Shown here in pieces: positions 1 to 8,553 of a DNA stretch of 64,000 nt (within the stretch, counting starts at the first letter, position 1; each line of letters begins with the position of its first letter). The stretch is from the NCBI GenBank assembly GCA_963843255.1, contig CAWJJQ010000002.1:124001-188000 (forward strand). The letters are read 5' to 3'. The translations under genes were made by a program, and so were the position numbers. The notes below the pieces were generated by a model. That model was not told the origin of the DNA. It ran no database searches and saw only the letters and a list, made by a program, of their open reading frames with translations. The stretch comes from Bog-159 sp963843255 (lineage in GTDB: Bacteria; Acidobacteriota; Terriglobia; Bryobacterales; Bryobacteraceae).

Positions 1-2
1 AG

Positions 3-1292
3 GTGGTCCAGGCCACCCTGGTGGATACCTGGGCGTCCACCGCGGCCGGAGCCTTTGCGCTCTCCGAGAACAACCTCTACACCACCGATGCCCTGCGCGA
101 TTATTTATTGCACCTTACCGATGACGGCATGATAGCCTTCACGCGCTGGGGTCTCGACCCGCCGCGCGAATCGCTCCGGCTCGTCTCTCTCGCCATGGTG
201 GCTTTGAATCAGCTTGGCGAGCCGGAACCCTGGCGGCACGTGATCGTCGGCCGCGCAGGATCCACCAAGGGCTGGGGCGCGCAGGATACCGTGTTGATCT
301 CGCGCCGTCCATTCCCTGCCCCCGATCTGGCACGTGCGCGGGCGGCCCTGACAGCCGCGGACATGCAGGCTATCTACATCCCCGGTGAGCGAATTCCCGG
401 CCAGTTCACCGATCTGCTGCGCAGCTCCAACCCGGCAGCTTACGAGCGCAACTACCAGTACGATATCTCGCCGGTATCCGACAACCAGCCGTTCTTCTTC
501 TATACCGTCCAGCCGCGCGATATTCTTACGTTCCTGGCCAACGCTTCGCAGCGGTCCGCCGATTACAAGATCAACAAAGCCGTGCCGCTGCTCTATGCCT
601 TGATGGCCATCAGCCTGCTTGCTACCGGCATCATCCTGGCGCTGCCCCCGGTGGTGCTGGGTGCACGCCTGCCGCGGCACAACGGCGTGCTGCGATTTCT
701 TTTGTATTTTCTTTTCATCGGCGCCGGATACATCCTGATCGAAATGGCCCTCATCCAAAAGTTCGTGCTGTTCCTGGGCCATCCCACGTACGCGCTCACT
801 GTAGTGATATTCTCCCTCCTGGTCTCGAGCGGCCTGGGCAGCTATTTCAGCCGGCGCATTCTGGGAGATGACGACGGCAGGCTGTACCGTGCGATCGTCC
901 TTATCGCTGTGCTGGTAGCGCTGCTGGCGGTGATCGTCACGCCGCTGCTGGCGGCCGGCGTAGGCCTGCCGCGAGAATTGAAATTCCTCATCACCGTCTT
1001 GTTGATCTCGCCCGCCGGATTCTTCATGGGCATGCCGTTTCCCTCCGGTCTGAAGCGCCTGGAAGAGTGGCACAAGCCATCCGTTCGGTGGGCCTGGTCG
1101 CTGAATGCGGCGGCCAGCGTGCTGGGTTCCGTCGGCGCACTGGTATGTGCCATCTATCTCGGTTTGGTCCAGACACTGCTGGTCGGCGGTCTGCTGTATC
1201 TGGCCGCCCTGACTGTGGTGATGCGCACCGCGAAAGTCCGGCAAAAACCCGTCTTAAATCCTGTTCCGCTGGCGCAAGCTCCGTTAAACTGA
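3..1292 (+). CDS. Spermidine-synthase-like integral membrane protein (5' end outside window)
   Basis: The reading frame is already open at the window edge, so this is the C-terminal part of a longer protein; the GTG at base 3 is probably internal. The first ~185 residues look like the end of a Rossmann methyltransferase-like domain of the spermidine synthase superfamily, including a stretch near SPVSDNQPFFFY that is common in this group. The remaining ~240 residues contain about seven hydrophobic segments. The architecture (soluble synthase-like domain joined to a multi-span membrane domain) is typical of uncharacterised acidobacterial 'spermidine synthase' annotations. True polyamine synthesis is not supported by anything visible, because the catalytic part lies outside the window. 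The next gene follows after 21 bases in the same direction. Confidence 0.75.
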   Translation: MVQATLVDTWASTAAGAFALSENNLYTTDALRDYLLHLTDDGMIAFTRWGLDPPRESLRLVSLAMVALNQLGEPEPWRHVIVGRAGSTKGWGAQDTVLISRRPFPAPDLARARAALTAADMQAIYIPGERIPGQFTDLLRSSNPAAYERNYQYDISPVSDNQPFFFYTVQPRDILTFLANASQRSADYKINKAVPLLYALMAISLLATGIILALPPVVLGARLPRHNGVLRFLLYFLFIGAGYILIEMALIQKFVLFLGHPTYALTVVIFSLLVSSGLGSYFSRRILGDDDGRLYRAIVLIAVLVALLAVIVTPLLAAGVGLPRELKFLITVLLISPAGFFMGMPFPSGLKRLEEWHKPSVRWAWSLNAAASVLGSVGALVCAIYLGLVQTLLVGGLLYLAALTVVMRTAKVRQKPVLNPVPLAQAPLN

Positions 1293-1297
1293 CAATT

Positions 1298-1306
1298 AGG
1301 GAGGGA
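1298..1306 (+). promoter_or_regulatory. Strong Shine-Dalgarno that fixes a TTG start
   Basis: AGGGAGGGA lies 7 bases upstream of the TTG at 1314. No ATG or GTG nearby has a comparable site, so this supports TTG as the start of the E1 dehydrogenase. Confidence 0.6.
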
Positions 1307-1313
1307 CGCCTTA

Positions 1314-3413
1314 TTGGCCACTATCACTAGCGCCCAGCACGCCGCCGCCGGCAAGTGGCACGGACTCGAACCCGAGCAGCTTATCAGCGCCTTTCGCACC
1401 ATGCAGATCTCGCGCCGGCTGGATGATCGCGAGGTGGCGCTCAAGCGCCAAAACAGGATTTTTTTTCAGATCAGCGGGGCCGGCCACGAAGCCGCCGAAG
1501 TGGCTGCCGGCATGTGCCTGCGCGGGGGACACGATTGGATCTTTCCGTACTATCGCGATCGCGCATTATGTCTGACCCTGGGTGTGTCGCCATACGATAT
1601 GCTGCTCCAGGCCGTGGGTGCGGCCGACGATCCCGCTTCCGGCGGCCGCCAAATGCCTTCTCATTGGGGCGATGCGCGGTACAACATCGTCTCGTCATCT
1701 TCCTGCACTGGAACGCAGTTCCTGCAAGCGGTGGGCTGCGCCGAGGCCACGCGCCGGCTCGATCCGGATAGCGATGCCATTACGCTGGTCGCGGGCGGCG
1801 ACGGTTCCACCAGCGAAGGCGAGTTTTGGGAATCGCTGAACGCTGCCTGTCTGAATCAACTCCCGCTCCTGTTCCTGATCGAGGATAACGGCTACGCCAT
1901 CTCGGTGCCCATCGAGTGCCAGACCGCCGGCGCGAATATCTCGGCGCTGGTTTCCGGTTTCCCAGGGCTTTTCCAGCGGGAAGTGGATGGCTGCGATTTC
2001 CTGGCAATGTACGAAGTGATGCAGGCGGCCGTCGACTATTGCCGACAGGGACGCGGTCCGGCGCTGGTGCACGCGCACGTCATCCGGCCTTACTCGCATT
2101 CGCTTTCCGACGACGAACGGCTTTACAAGCCTCCCGCCGAGCGCCAGGCGGAGCAGGCGCGCGATCCCCTGATGCGCTTTCCCAAGTTCCTGCTGGAGGA
2201 AGGCGTGCTCGACCAGAACGCGCTACGCCGCATCACGCTCGAAGTGGATCGCGAAGTGCACGATGCGACGCAAAAAGCCCTGCACGCCGCTCCCGCACCG
2301 CGCGATTCGGTGCTGCGCCACCTGTATTCGGACAAGATCGATCCCACGGCGGAGGAGTTCTCCAGGCCCGCGCAGTTTCATGGCGAACCGAAGACCATGG
2401 TCGATCTGCTGAATGCCACCCTGCACGAGGAAATGCGCCACGATCCGCGCGTCATCGCATTCGGCGAGGATGTGGCTGATTGCAGTCGCGAAAAGAATCT
2501 GGCCGAGGTCAAGGGTAAGGGCGGCGTTTTCAAGGTCACGCACGGATTGCAATCCGAATTCGGGGCCCAGCGCGCGTTCAACACACCGCTCGCCGAAGCT
2601 GCCATTGTGGGGCGTGCCATCGGCATGGCGGTGCGCGGTTTGAAACCAGTGGCCGAGATCCAGTTCTTCGATTACATCTGGCCCGCCATGATGCAGATCC
2701 GCGACGAGATGGCCATTATGCGCTGGCGCTCCAACGGGTCCTTCGCCTGCCCTTTCGTGCTGCGCGTCCCCATTGGCGGCTATCTGAACGGCGGCGCCAT
2801 TTATCATAGCCAGTGCGGCGAGGTGGAGTTTACGCATCTACCAGGCCTGCGCGTGATCATGCCGTCAAACGCGCTGGATGCCTGCGGGCTGCTGCGCACG
2901 GCCATTCGGTGCGACGATCCAGTGATGTTCCTGGAGCACAAGCGGCTGTATCGCGAACCGTACAACCGCTCGCCGCATCCCGGGGAGGACTACACCATCC
3001 CGTTCGGCAAGGCCCGCATCGTGAAGCCGGGGCATGACCTTACGGTGATCACCTACGGCGCGCTGGTGCAGAAATCGCAGCAGGCCGCTCTGTTGGTGGA
3101 GCGCAAGAACCCCGACCTGAGCGTGGAAGTTATCGACCTGCGCTCGCTCGCCCCCTTCGACTGGAGCGCCATCCGCACGTCGGTCGAGAAGACGAACCGC
3201 GTGATCATCGCGCACGAAGATTGTCTTTCGTTTGGCTACGCGGCGGAGATCGCCGCGCGTATCGCCGACGAATTGTTTGACCGGCTGGACGCTCCCGTCC
3301 GCCGTGTGGCGGCGCAGGACACCTGGGTCGCCTATCAACCGCAGTTGGAAAATGTCATCCTGCCGCAGGTGGAAGACCTGATGGCCGAGATGGAGCGCGT
3401 CCTGGCGTACTGA
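1314..3413 (+). CDS. Fused 2-oxoacid dehydrogenase E1 (alpha-beta), thiamine diphosphate dependent
   Basis: Oxidative decarboxylase component of a branched-chain 2-oxoacid or pyruvate-type dehydrogenase complex. The 699-residue protein is a head-to-tail fusion. Residues ~20-330 are an E1-alpha domain with the thiamine diphosphate motif GGDGSTSEGEF near residue 161, closed by the Asn of IEDN about 30 residues later. Residues ~360-690 are an E1-beta/transketolase C-terminal domain, with the usual E-D-V region near the start of this half and a transketolase_C section at the end. E1-alpha and E1-beta are usually separate genes, but fused forms are known. No E2 or E3 gene is adjacent, so the partner complex must be encoded elsewhere. 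The exact substrate cannot be told from the sequence. TTG start chosen from the upstream ribosome binding site. Confidence 0.88.
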   Translation: MATITSAQHAAAGKWHGLEPEQLISAFRTMQISRRLDDREVALKRQNRIFFQISGAGHEAAEVAAGMCLRGGHDWIFPYYRDRALCLTLGVSPYDMLLQAVGAADDPASGGRQMPSHWGDARYNIVSSSSCTGTQFLQAVGCAEATRRLDPDSDAITLVAGGDGSTSEGEFWESLNAACLNQLPLLFLIEDNGYAISVPIECQTAGANISALVSGFPGLFQREVDGCDFLAMYEVMQAAVDYCRQGRGPALVHAHVIRPYSHSLSDDERLYKPPAERQAEQARDPLMRFPKFLLEEGVLDQNALRRITLEVDREVHDATQKALHAAPAPRDSVLRHLYSDKIDPTAEEFSRPAQFHGEPKTMVDLLNATLHEEMRHDPRVIAFGEDVADCSREKNLAEVKGKGGVFKVTHGLQSEFGAQRAFNTPLAEAAIVGRAIGMAVRGLKPVAEIQFFDYIWPAMMQIRDEMAIMRWRSNGSFACPFVLRVPIGGYLNGGAIYHSQCGEVEFTHLPGLRVIMPSNALDACGLLRTAIRCDDPVMFLEHKRLYREPYNRSPHPGEDYTIPFGKARIVKPGHDLTVITYGALVQKSQQAALLVERKNPDLSVEVIDLRSLAPFDWSAIRTSVEKTNRVIIAHEDCLSFGYAAEIAARIADELFDRLDAPVRRVAAQDTWVAYQPQLENVILPQVEDLMAEMERVLAY

Positions 3414-3600
3414 CCCCCTTCAGCCTCAAAACGTGGTGGGTTGTTAAGTCTGTGTAAACCATGTAACCCATTCCCTGCTCCTACCGCCGAGCTAATTGAA
3501 CTAAGGGGTCCGCACCCGGCTTTACAGCCTCGCACTTGCTTTTCGTTGTGCTGGAGGCGTAGGGCGAGGTGTGTCTGCTGGAACTTGAACTCACCCACCA

Positions 3601-4692
3601 ATGCGAGCACTAGCGGTTACAGCGCTGTCTTGGGCTCTGGGAGCAGCGGCGATAAACGCTGCCACCTTCGAGGAATTGGCGCAGCAGGCCACCGCCGCGC
3701 GCCGCGGCAATCATATTAAACAGGCTCTGGCTCTCTACAAGCAGGCCCTTGAAGCCAATGCCGCGTGGCCGGAAGGCTGGTGGTTCCTGGGCACTCTATC
3801 TTATTCCGCATACCGCTACAGCGATTGCGAGGAAGCCTTCGGCCGGTTCTTGAAACTGGATGAGAAAAGGGGTTTAGCTTGGGCGCTGGCGGGTCTGTGT
3901 GAATTTGAGACCGGCAAGTACGACCGCGCCTTCGATCACTTGCAGCGGGGACTGGCGCAGGGCAGCCAGTTGCCGCCCGAAATCGATGCGGGTGTCCGGT
4001 TTCATTATGGTCTGCTTCTGACCAGAGCAGGCCGCTTCGACCAGGCTCGCCGCGAGCTCGAACAATTCGCCCAGGGATGCGACAAGGAACCGATGCTGCT
4101 GGCGGGTATCGGCTTGAACGCCCTGCACGATCCGCGAGTACCCAAGGATGTGCCGCCCGAGCGCCAGGACCTGGTGACGAAAGCCGGAATCGCGACGTGT
4201 GCCTGGATGTTAAGGTCCGCCGACAAAGCCGACAACGGCTTTCACGCTCTTTTGGACGGCTATTCCAATTCGCCGGGAGTTCACTACCTCTACGGGACAT
4301 TCCTCGTGGCGGTTCAGCCGGAACAGGCCAAACGTGAATTTGGGCGCGAACTGGCGCTGAGCCCCGGGAATTCGGATGCGCACGCCATGCTTTCCCTGAT
4401 GTCGTTCAACGCGGGTGACACAGCGAGTGCCATGGCAGAGGCGAGGAAGGCGATCGCCAGAGACGCCCCGGACGCACTCTGCGACTACGCTTACGGCGAG
4501 GCACTCATGCGCACGGGTGACGTGCAAACCGCGACCGGACGCCTCGAGGACGCCGAGCGGCTCGATCCGGAAGCGCTCCAATACCACACCGCCCTAGCCG
4601 GCGCGTACTCCCGCTCAGGCAGGCATGACGATGCGCGGCGCGAGCGGCAACAGGCCCTGGAGATGGCTACAGGGCAACCCGGCGGCGATTAA
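3601..4692 (+). CDS. Secreted TPR-repeat protein
   Basis: A 363-residue protein with an N-terminal hydrophobic signal (MRALAVTALSWALGAAA followed by a likely cleavage site) and the rest in helical tetratricopeptide-like repeats. Examples are the blocks around ALYKQALEANAAWPEGW and ARKAIARDAPDALCDYAYG. Such proteins act as scaffolds for periplasmic or outer-membrane assemblies. The stop codon is one base before the start of the multihaem cytochrome, so the two are probably co-transcribed and translationally coupled, and the TPR protein may assist or dock the cytochrome. The specific role is inference. No clear Shine-Dalgarno precedes the ATG. Confidence 0.75.
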   Translation: MRALAVTALSWALGAAAINAATFEELAQQATAARRGNHIKQALALYKQALEANAAWPEGWWFLGTLSYSAYRYSDCEEAFGRFLKLDEKRGLAWALAGLCEFETGKYDRAFDHLQRGLAQGSQLPPEIDAGVRFHYGLLLTRAGRFDQARRELEQFAQGCDKEPMLLAGIGLNALHDPRVPKDVPPERQDLVTKAGIATCAWMLRSADKADNGFHALLDGYSNSPGVHYLYGTFLVAVQPEQAKREFGRELALSPGNSDAHAMLSLMSFNAGDTASAMAEARKAIARDAPDALCDYAYGEALMRTGDVQTATGRLEDAERLDPEALQYHTALAGAYSRSGRHDDARRERQQALEMATGQPGGD

Positions 4693-4693
4693 A

Positions 4694-5770
4694 ATGTGCG
4701 TGCGGCGTGTGGCGGCGTTAGCCGGGTACTCCGCCGCGAGTGCGGCCTTGTGGCTCGTGCTGGCCGGACCCGCGCAGGGGGCCAACCCGCACACCGACAA
4801 GACCGCCTGCGCCACCTGCCATCGTGAAGAGTCGCAATCGTTTCCCCAGGCCGCCATGGCCATCGGCATGGAACTGCCGCCCGATCAGCGGCTATTGAAA
4901 GCGCACCCCAAGCTGACGCTGGAGCAGAACGGTTACACCTACGAGATTGAGCAGAAGCGTGCTGCCAGCACATACACAGTCCGGGATTCCAGCGGCGCAT
5001 TGACGCTCCCGATTCAATATGCGTTCGGAGTACGTAACCAGACCTTCGTCCTGGAGTACCAGGGGAAATTCTACGAGAGCCTGGTGAGCTATTACGAAAA
5101 AGTCGGTGGCTTGGCGACTACCATGGGCGACGAGGGCCTCCATCCTCACAGTCTGGTGGAGGCCATGGGCAGGCTCACGTCCAACCAGGAGATCACGTCG
5201 TGTTTCAACTGCCACGGCACGGGCGGCGTAACAGATAACAAGCTCACACTCGCATCGCTGAAACCGGGATTGACTTGCGATCACTGTCATACGGGAGCGA
5301 ACGCCCACATGCAGGCACTCAATGGCGGGCCGCCCGCACCCGCGCCTAAGAAGCTCGGAGCGATGGCGGCAGAAGACATGTCGGAATTCTGCGGCCAGTG
5401 CCATCGCACCTGGGAATCGGTGGTCGAGCAGCACTTGTTTGGCGAGAAGAACGTGCGCTTCCAGCCTTACCGCCTGGCCAACAGTAAATGCTTCCTGGGC
5501 GACGACAAGCGGATCCGCTGCACGGCCTGCCACAACCCACACCAGGATGTGGTTACGAACACGGCCAGCTACGACAAAGCCTGCCTGGCATGCCACAGCG
5601 TGAACGGCGCGCCGGTCGCGACGGCGAAGGCGGCCCCCAAGACCTGCCCTGTGGCGGACAGCGATTGCGCGAGTTGCCATATGCCCAAGGTTCAGGCGCC
5701 TGGCACCCCGTCGGTATTCACCGACCATTTCATCCGGGTAGTGCGCGCCGGGGCCCCTTATCCTTACTGA
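4694..5770 (+). CDS. Periplasmic multihaem cytochrome c (seven CXXCH sites)
   Basis: The protein (358 residues from the ATG at 4694) has a signal peptide beginning MCVRRVAALAGYSA and ending near GPAQGA, then seven CXXCH haem attachment sites. They are CATCH (~38), CFNCH (~169), CDHCH (~195), CGQCH (~233), CTACH (~276), CLACH (~296) and CASCH (~325). The pattern resembles the cytochrome c554/doubled-CXXCH group that moves electrons in the periplasm or at the outer surface. The frame is open further upstream (to 4625), but the ATG at 4694 places the signal peptide correctly and sits one base after the TPR gene stop. Partner reductase or substrate is unknown. The gap between the first and second haem sites (~130 residues) probably holds a separate folded region. 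Confidence 0.85.
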   Translation: MCVRRVAALAGYSAASAALWLVLAGPAQGANPHTDKTACATCHREESQSFPQAAMAIGMELPPDQRLLKAHPKLTLEQNGYTYEIEQKRAASTYTVRDSSGALTLPIQYAFGVRNQTFVLEYQGKFYESLVSYYEKVGGLATTMGDEGLHPHSLVEAMGRLTSNQEITSCFNCHGTGGVTDNKLTLASLKPGLTCDHCHTGANAHMQALNGGPPAPAPKKLGAMAAEDMSEFCGQCHRTWESVVEQHLFGEKNVRFQPYRLANSKCFLGDDKRIRCTACHNPHQDVVTNTASYDKACLACHSVNGAPVATAKAAPKTCPVADSDCASCHMPKVQAPGTPSVFTDHFIRVVRAGAPYPY

Positions 5771-5908
5771 AGGCTAAACGCCGTTTCGACAAGAAGAGCC
5801 CGATCGAGTACCCGATGGACGCACGCGCCGGGTCCGTTACAAGAAGACGGGGTACCCCCTCGCACGGTGAATACGTTCGCATGTAGCAAGGCACCAGATC
5901 TCCTCGCA

Positions 5909-6229
5909 TCAATGGACTGCGTGCATCTCCAACGAGCGAAACGAGCAAGAATGTGACCGAAGAACCCAGGCAAAAAGGCCCGCTGGCACCGCGCCCGGAA
6001 ATCGTCCACACACCGCGAAGCCCAGCCAAACACCCACGCATGGCGGTATCAGGATGCTGAACTCGTCCAAACCAACCGGCAAGTGGCTGGTGCCCGCAAA
6101 AAAATCGCCGGCAAGTTCAAAGAACGAGACAAGAAGAATGACACACACCGCAAGCAGTACTGGCACACCCAAGAGCTGAACGAAGTAGCCCGTTATGGGG
6201 TGATTGTGTTTCTGCTGTAGCTGAAACAT
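5909..6229 (-). CDS. Possible small membrane protein, doubtful
   Basis: The only plausible gene in the otherwise empty 5771-6275 interval. It would encode 106 residues with two hydrophobic stretches (around LLGVPVLLAVCVILLVSFF and ILIPPCVGVWLGFAVCG). AAGG lies about ten bases upstream of the ATG. No family is recognised and the opposite strand is also open in places, so this may be chance. The rest of the interval shows no other gene, repeat or terminator that I can support. Confidence 0.25.
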   Translation of the reverse strand: MFQLQQKHNHPITGYFVQLLGVPVLLAVCVILLVSFFELAGDFFAGTSHLPVGLDEFSILIPPCVGVWLGFAVCGRFPGAVPAGLFAWVLRSHSCSFRSLEMHAVH

Positions 6230-6275
6230 CGGGCACCGACCTTATTAGTTCGAGTAACCGATAGCAATGTTCCTT

Positions 6276-7556
6276 TTACCCGAGCTTGTCCAGATCCAGC
6301 CCGGCGTCCCACGACTCGTTCGAGCGGATCAATTCATCCCAGGTCGTTTCGCGCCCCGTGTACGCGGCGGTGCGTCCCAGCATGGCGGTTAGCGCGGACT
6401 CCGCGCCGAGCGCCGCCTGGTTGTGGAACTGGCCGCTGGTGATGCTGCGGATGAATGCTCCGTGCTTCTCGGAATCCGCCTGCGCCAGGTTGTCGGAAAA
6501 GCTGCCGGTGACGGAAAACTCGCCGGTTTTGGCTTTGTCGCTGCCGCCCCAGGTCCAGGCCTCATCGCCCGCGATCTGGAGCGCGCCGGAATATGGCGAT
6601 ACCGAATTGCCGCGCGTGCCGAAGAAGCGCTCGCTCACATCGAAGCCGCCTTTGCCGAACTGCGACGAGCTAAAGCTGACGTGCACATCGTTGGGATAGG
6701 TGAAGATCACGTCGAAATGCGACCAGGCATCACCGGGCGATTCCGTGCGTCCTTTGCGCCCGCCGGTACCGATGGCTTTCACCGGATGCCCCTGGAGCAC
6801 CCAATTGCAAATGTCGATGGCATGAATATTCTGTTCCACGATCACGTCGCCGGACAGCACACGGTCGTGCAGCCAGTGGCGCAGGCGCAGCTCGGCCGGA
6901 GACGCTTTCGGATATTCCGCCATGGCCAGGAACGGGCAATAGTAGTGAGCCTCGCCGCAGGCAATTTCGCCCAATGCGCCGGCGTGTATGCGCTTCACCA
7001 GTTCCACGAACGGTGGGGCGTTCCGGATCTGAAATCCCACGTCCAGGCTCAACCGCCCCTGTGCCTTCTTGCCGGTCTCAATGGCGCGCAAGGCGCCCGC
7101 CACATCCACGCTGACCGGCTTTTCGCAGTAGACGTGCTTGCCCGCGGCCACCGCCATCGCCAGGTGCCGCTCGTGAAAGTAGGGCGGCGTGGCGATCACC
7201 ACGGCATCCACCTGCGACGAGCTCATCATCTGTTCGGCGGCGCGCGGTCCCTGGAACATCAACGCGGCATCCACGCTGGCATGATGCTGCTGGCCGGCCA
7301 CCTCGTCAAAATGTTTCTTGGCGGTGACCAGCCGGTCTTCAAACAGATCGCCCAGGGCGACGATGTGCGCGGGTCCGTTCAGCGCGATGCTGGTGGCGTC
7401 GGCCGTGCCGCGTCCGCCGCAGCCCAACAGGCCTACCCGTACGGCAGAGTTCATCTGCGCGCCGCGCACCAGGCGCGAGTCTAAAATCATGAAGCTGGCC
7501 GCCGCTCCGGCAGCTCCTAAAAATGCGCGGCGATCCGTCTTGGTGTTGTCGCTCAT
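6276..7556 (-). CDS. Tat-exported Gfo/Idh/MocA-family oxidoreductase
   Basis: NAD(P)-dependent sugar or inositol oxidoreductase family. The N-terminus has a twin-arginine-type signal (TDRRAFLGAAGAA), followed from ~residue 38 by a Rossmann nucleotide-binding motif (VRVGLLGCGGRGTADA). The EKP motif typical of the family is present (KHVYCEKPVSVDVAGAL). The length (426) is normal for the exported acidobacterial/planctomycete members. AAAGGAGA lies just upstream of the ATG. Eleven bases separate it from the preceding sugar epimerase gene, so the two form an operon for processing a carbohydrate, probably outside the cytoplasm. The substrate is unknown. Confidence 0.88.
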   Translation of the reverse strand: MSDNTKTDRRAFLGAAGAAASFMILDSRLVRGAQMNSAVRVGLLGCGGRGTADATSIALNGPAHIVALGDLFEDRLVTAKKHFDEVAGQQHHASVDAALMFQGPRAAEQMMSSSQVDAVVIATPPYFHERHLAMAVAAGKHVYCEKPVSVDVAGALRAIETGKKAQGRLSLDVGFQIRNAPPFVELVKRIHAGALGEIACGEAHYYCPFLAMAEYPKASPAELRLRHWLHDRVLSGDVIVEQNIHAIDICNWVLQGHPVKAIGTGGRKGRTESPGDAWSHFDVIFTYPNDVHVSFSSSQFGKGGFDVSERFFGTRGNSVSPYSGALQIAGDEAWTWGGSDKAKTGEFSVTGSFSDNLAQADSEKHGAFIRSITSGQFHNQAALGAESALTAMLGRTAAYTGRETTWDELIRSNESWDAGLDLDKLG

Positions 7557-7567
7557 ATGGGTCTCCT

Positions 7568-8479
7568 TTAACCGACCAGTTTTTCCAGGTACGCTTTGGA
7601 CGCGCGAATGTCTTCGGCCTGCTTGGCGCCCGAGATCTCCCGCTCGATGGTCAGCGGGCCGTGATATCCCACTTCCTTCAGCCGCCGGATAAACACCGGG
7701 AAATTGACTTTGCCCTGCCCGATAGGCACCTCGCGCCCTAGTTCGTGCGTGCTGGTAGGATACAGTCCGTCCTTGGCGTGCACGCCCTGGACGAGCGGGC
7801 CGAGTATCTCCAACGCGTCCACCGGATTCGCCTTGCCGTACAAAATAAGATTCGCCGCATCGAAGTTCACGCCGATGTTGTCCATGCCGGTATCCTTGAT
7901 GGCCCGGAACAGGGTGATGGGGGTCTCCTGACCGGTCTCACAGCGGAAATTCTGACCATTCTGCTTGCAATAAGCGGCCACCGTACGAATCGCCTCCACG
8001 GCTTCCTGATACACCGGATCATTGGGATTCTCGGGAATGAATCCGCAGTGCGTCTGGACGGCGGGCACGCCGCACTGCTTGGCGAAGTCCGAAGTCTTCT
8101 TGATCTGGGCGATGCGCGCCGCACGGTACTCCTTGGGCACGAGCCCTATCGTAAGGGGGCCTTTGTAGAAGTCGTAAATCTCCGGTCCCGGACCGCCCGC
8201 CACCAGCGAAGTCGCTTCGATCTGGTAGCGGTCGAGGGCGGCGCGCAACCGCTTGGGCATCTCGGGATCGAATGCTCCCACGCCCACCTGGCAGGTGGGG
8301 AAACCAAAAGACTGCACCTTGCGGATGGCGGCCTCCGGGTCGCTGCCGGCGGAGACGATCAGGCCCAATTGTAAGGCGGGTTTGGCCGTAGCGGCCGGCG
8401 ATTTCAGCGGCAGCGCGGCGGCTGCCGCGCCAGCCGCGGCGATCCCGACGAAGCTTCTGCGGTTATACATGCAGTTCAT
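7568..8479 (-). CDS. Sugar phosphate isomerase/epimerase-like TIM barrel, Tat signal
   Basis: A 303-residue xylose-isomerase-like TIM barrel (AP endonuclease family 2 fold). The N-terminus NRRSFVGIAAAGAAAAALP is a twin-arginine-type export signal. Conserved acidic and His residues typical of metal binding in this fold are seen in the segments around NIGVNFDAANLILYG, GVHAKDGLYPTS and LTIEREISG. It is immediately upstream of the Gfo/Idh/MocA gene, a pairing common in sugar-degradation clusters. Precise reaction unknown; substrate assignment would be guesswork. Confidence 0.85.
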   Translation of the reverse strand: MNCMYNRRSFVGIAAAGAAAAALPLKSPAATAKPALQLGLIVSAGSDPEAAIRKVQSFGFPTCQVGVGAFDPEMPKRLRAALDRYQIEATSLVAGGPGPEIYDFYKGPLTIGLVPKEYRAARIAQIKKTSDFAKQCGVPAVQTHCGFIPENPNDPVYQEAVEAIRTVAAYCKQNGQNFRCETGQETPITLFRAIKDTGMDNIGVNFDAANLILYGKANPVDALEILGPLVQGVHAKDGLYPTSTHELGREVPIGQGKVNFPVFIRRLKEVGYHGPLTIEREISGAKQAEDIRASKAYLEKLVG

Positions 8480-8553
8480 TTAAACACCATTCGTGGGACA
8501 GATTTCGGAGTACCGCAGGCGGTTGGCGTCACCGGTGGGCTGCCACGACCTGC

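Noticed and set aside
105..1244. Long antisense ORF (379 codons) opposite the spermidine-synthase-like gene
   Set aside because: Low-complexity Gln/Arg/His/Asp composition; arises from high-GC codon structure of the real gene on the other strand.
5730..6041. Minus-strand ORF after the cytochrome gene
   Set aside because: Arg/Gly-rich with no domain, and it overlaps the cytochrome 3' end.
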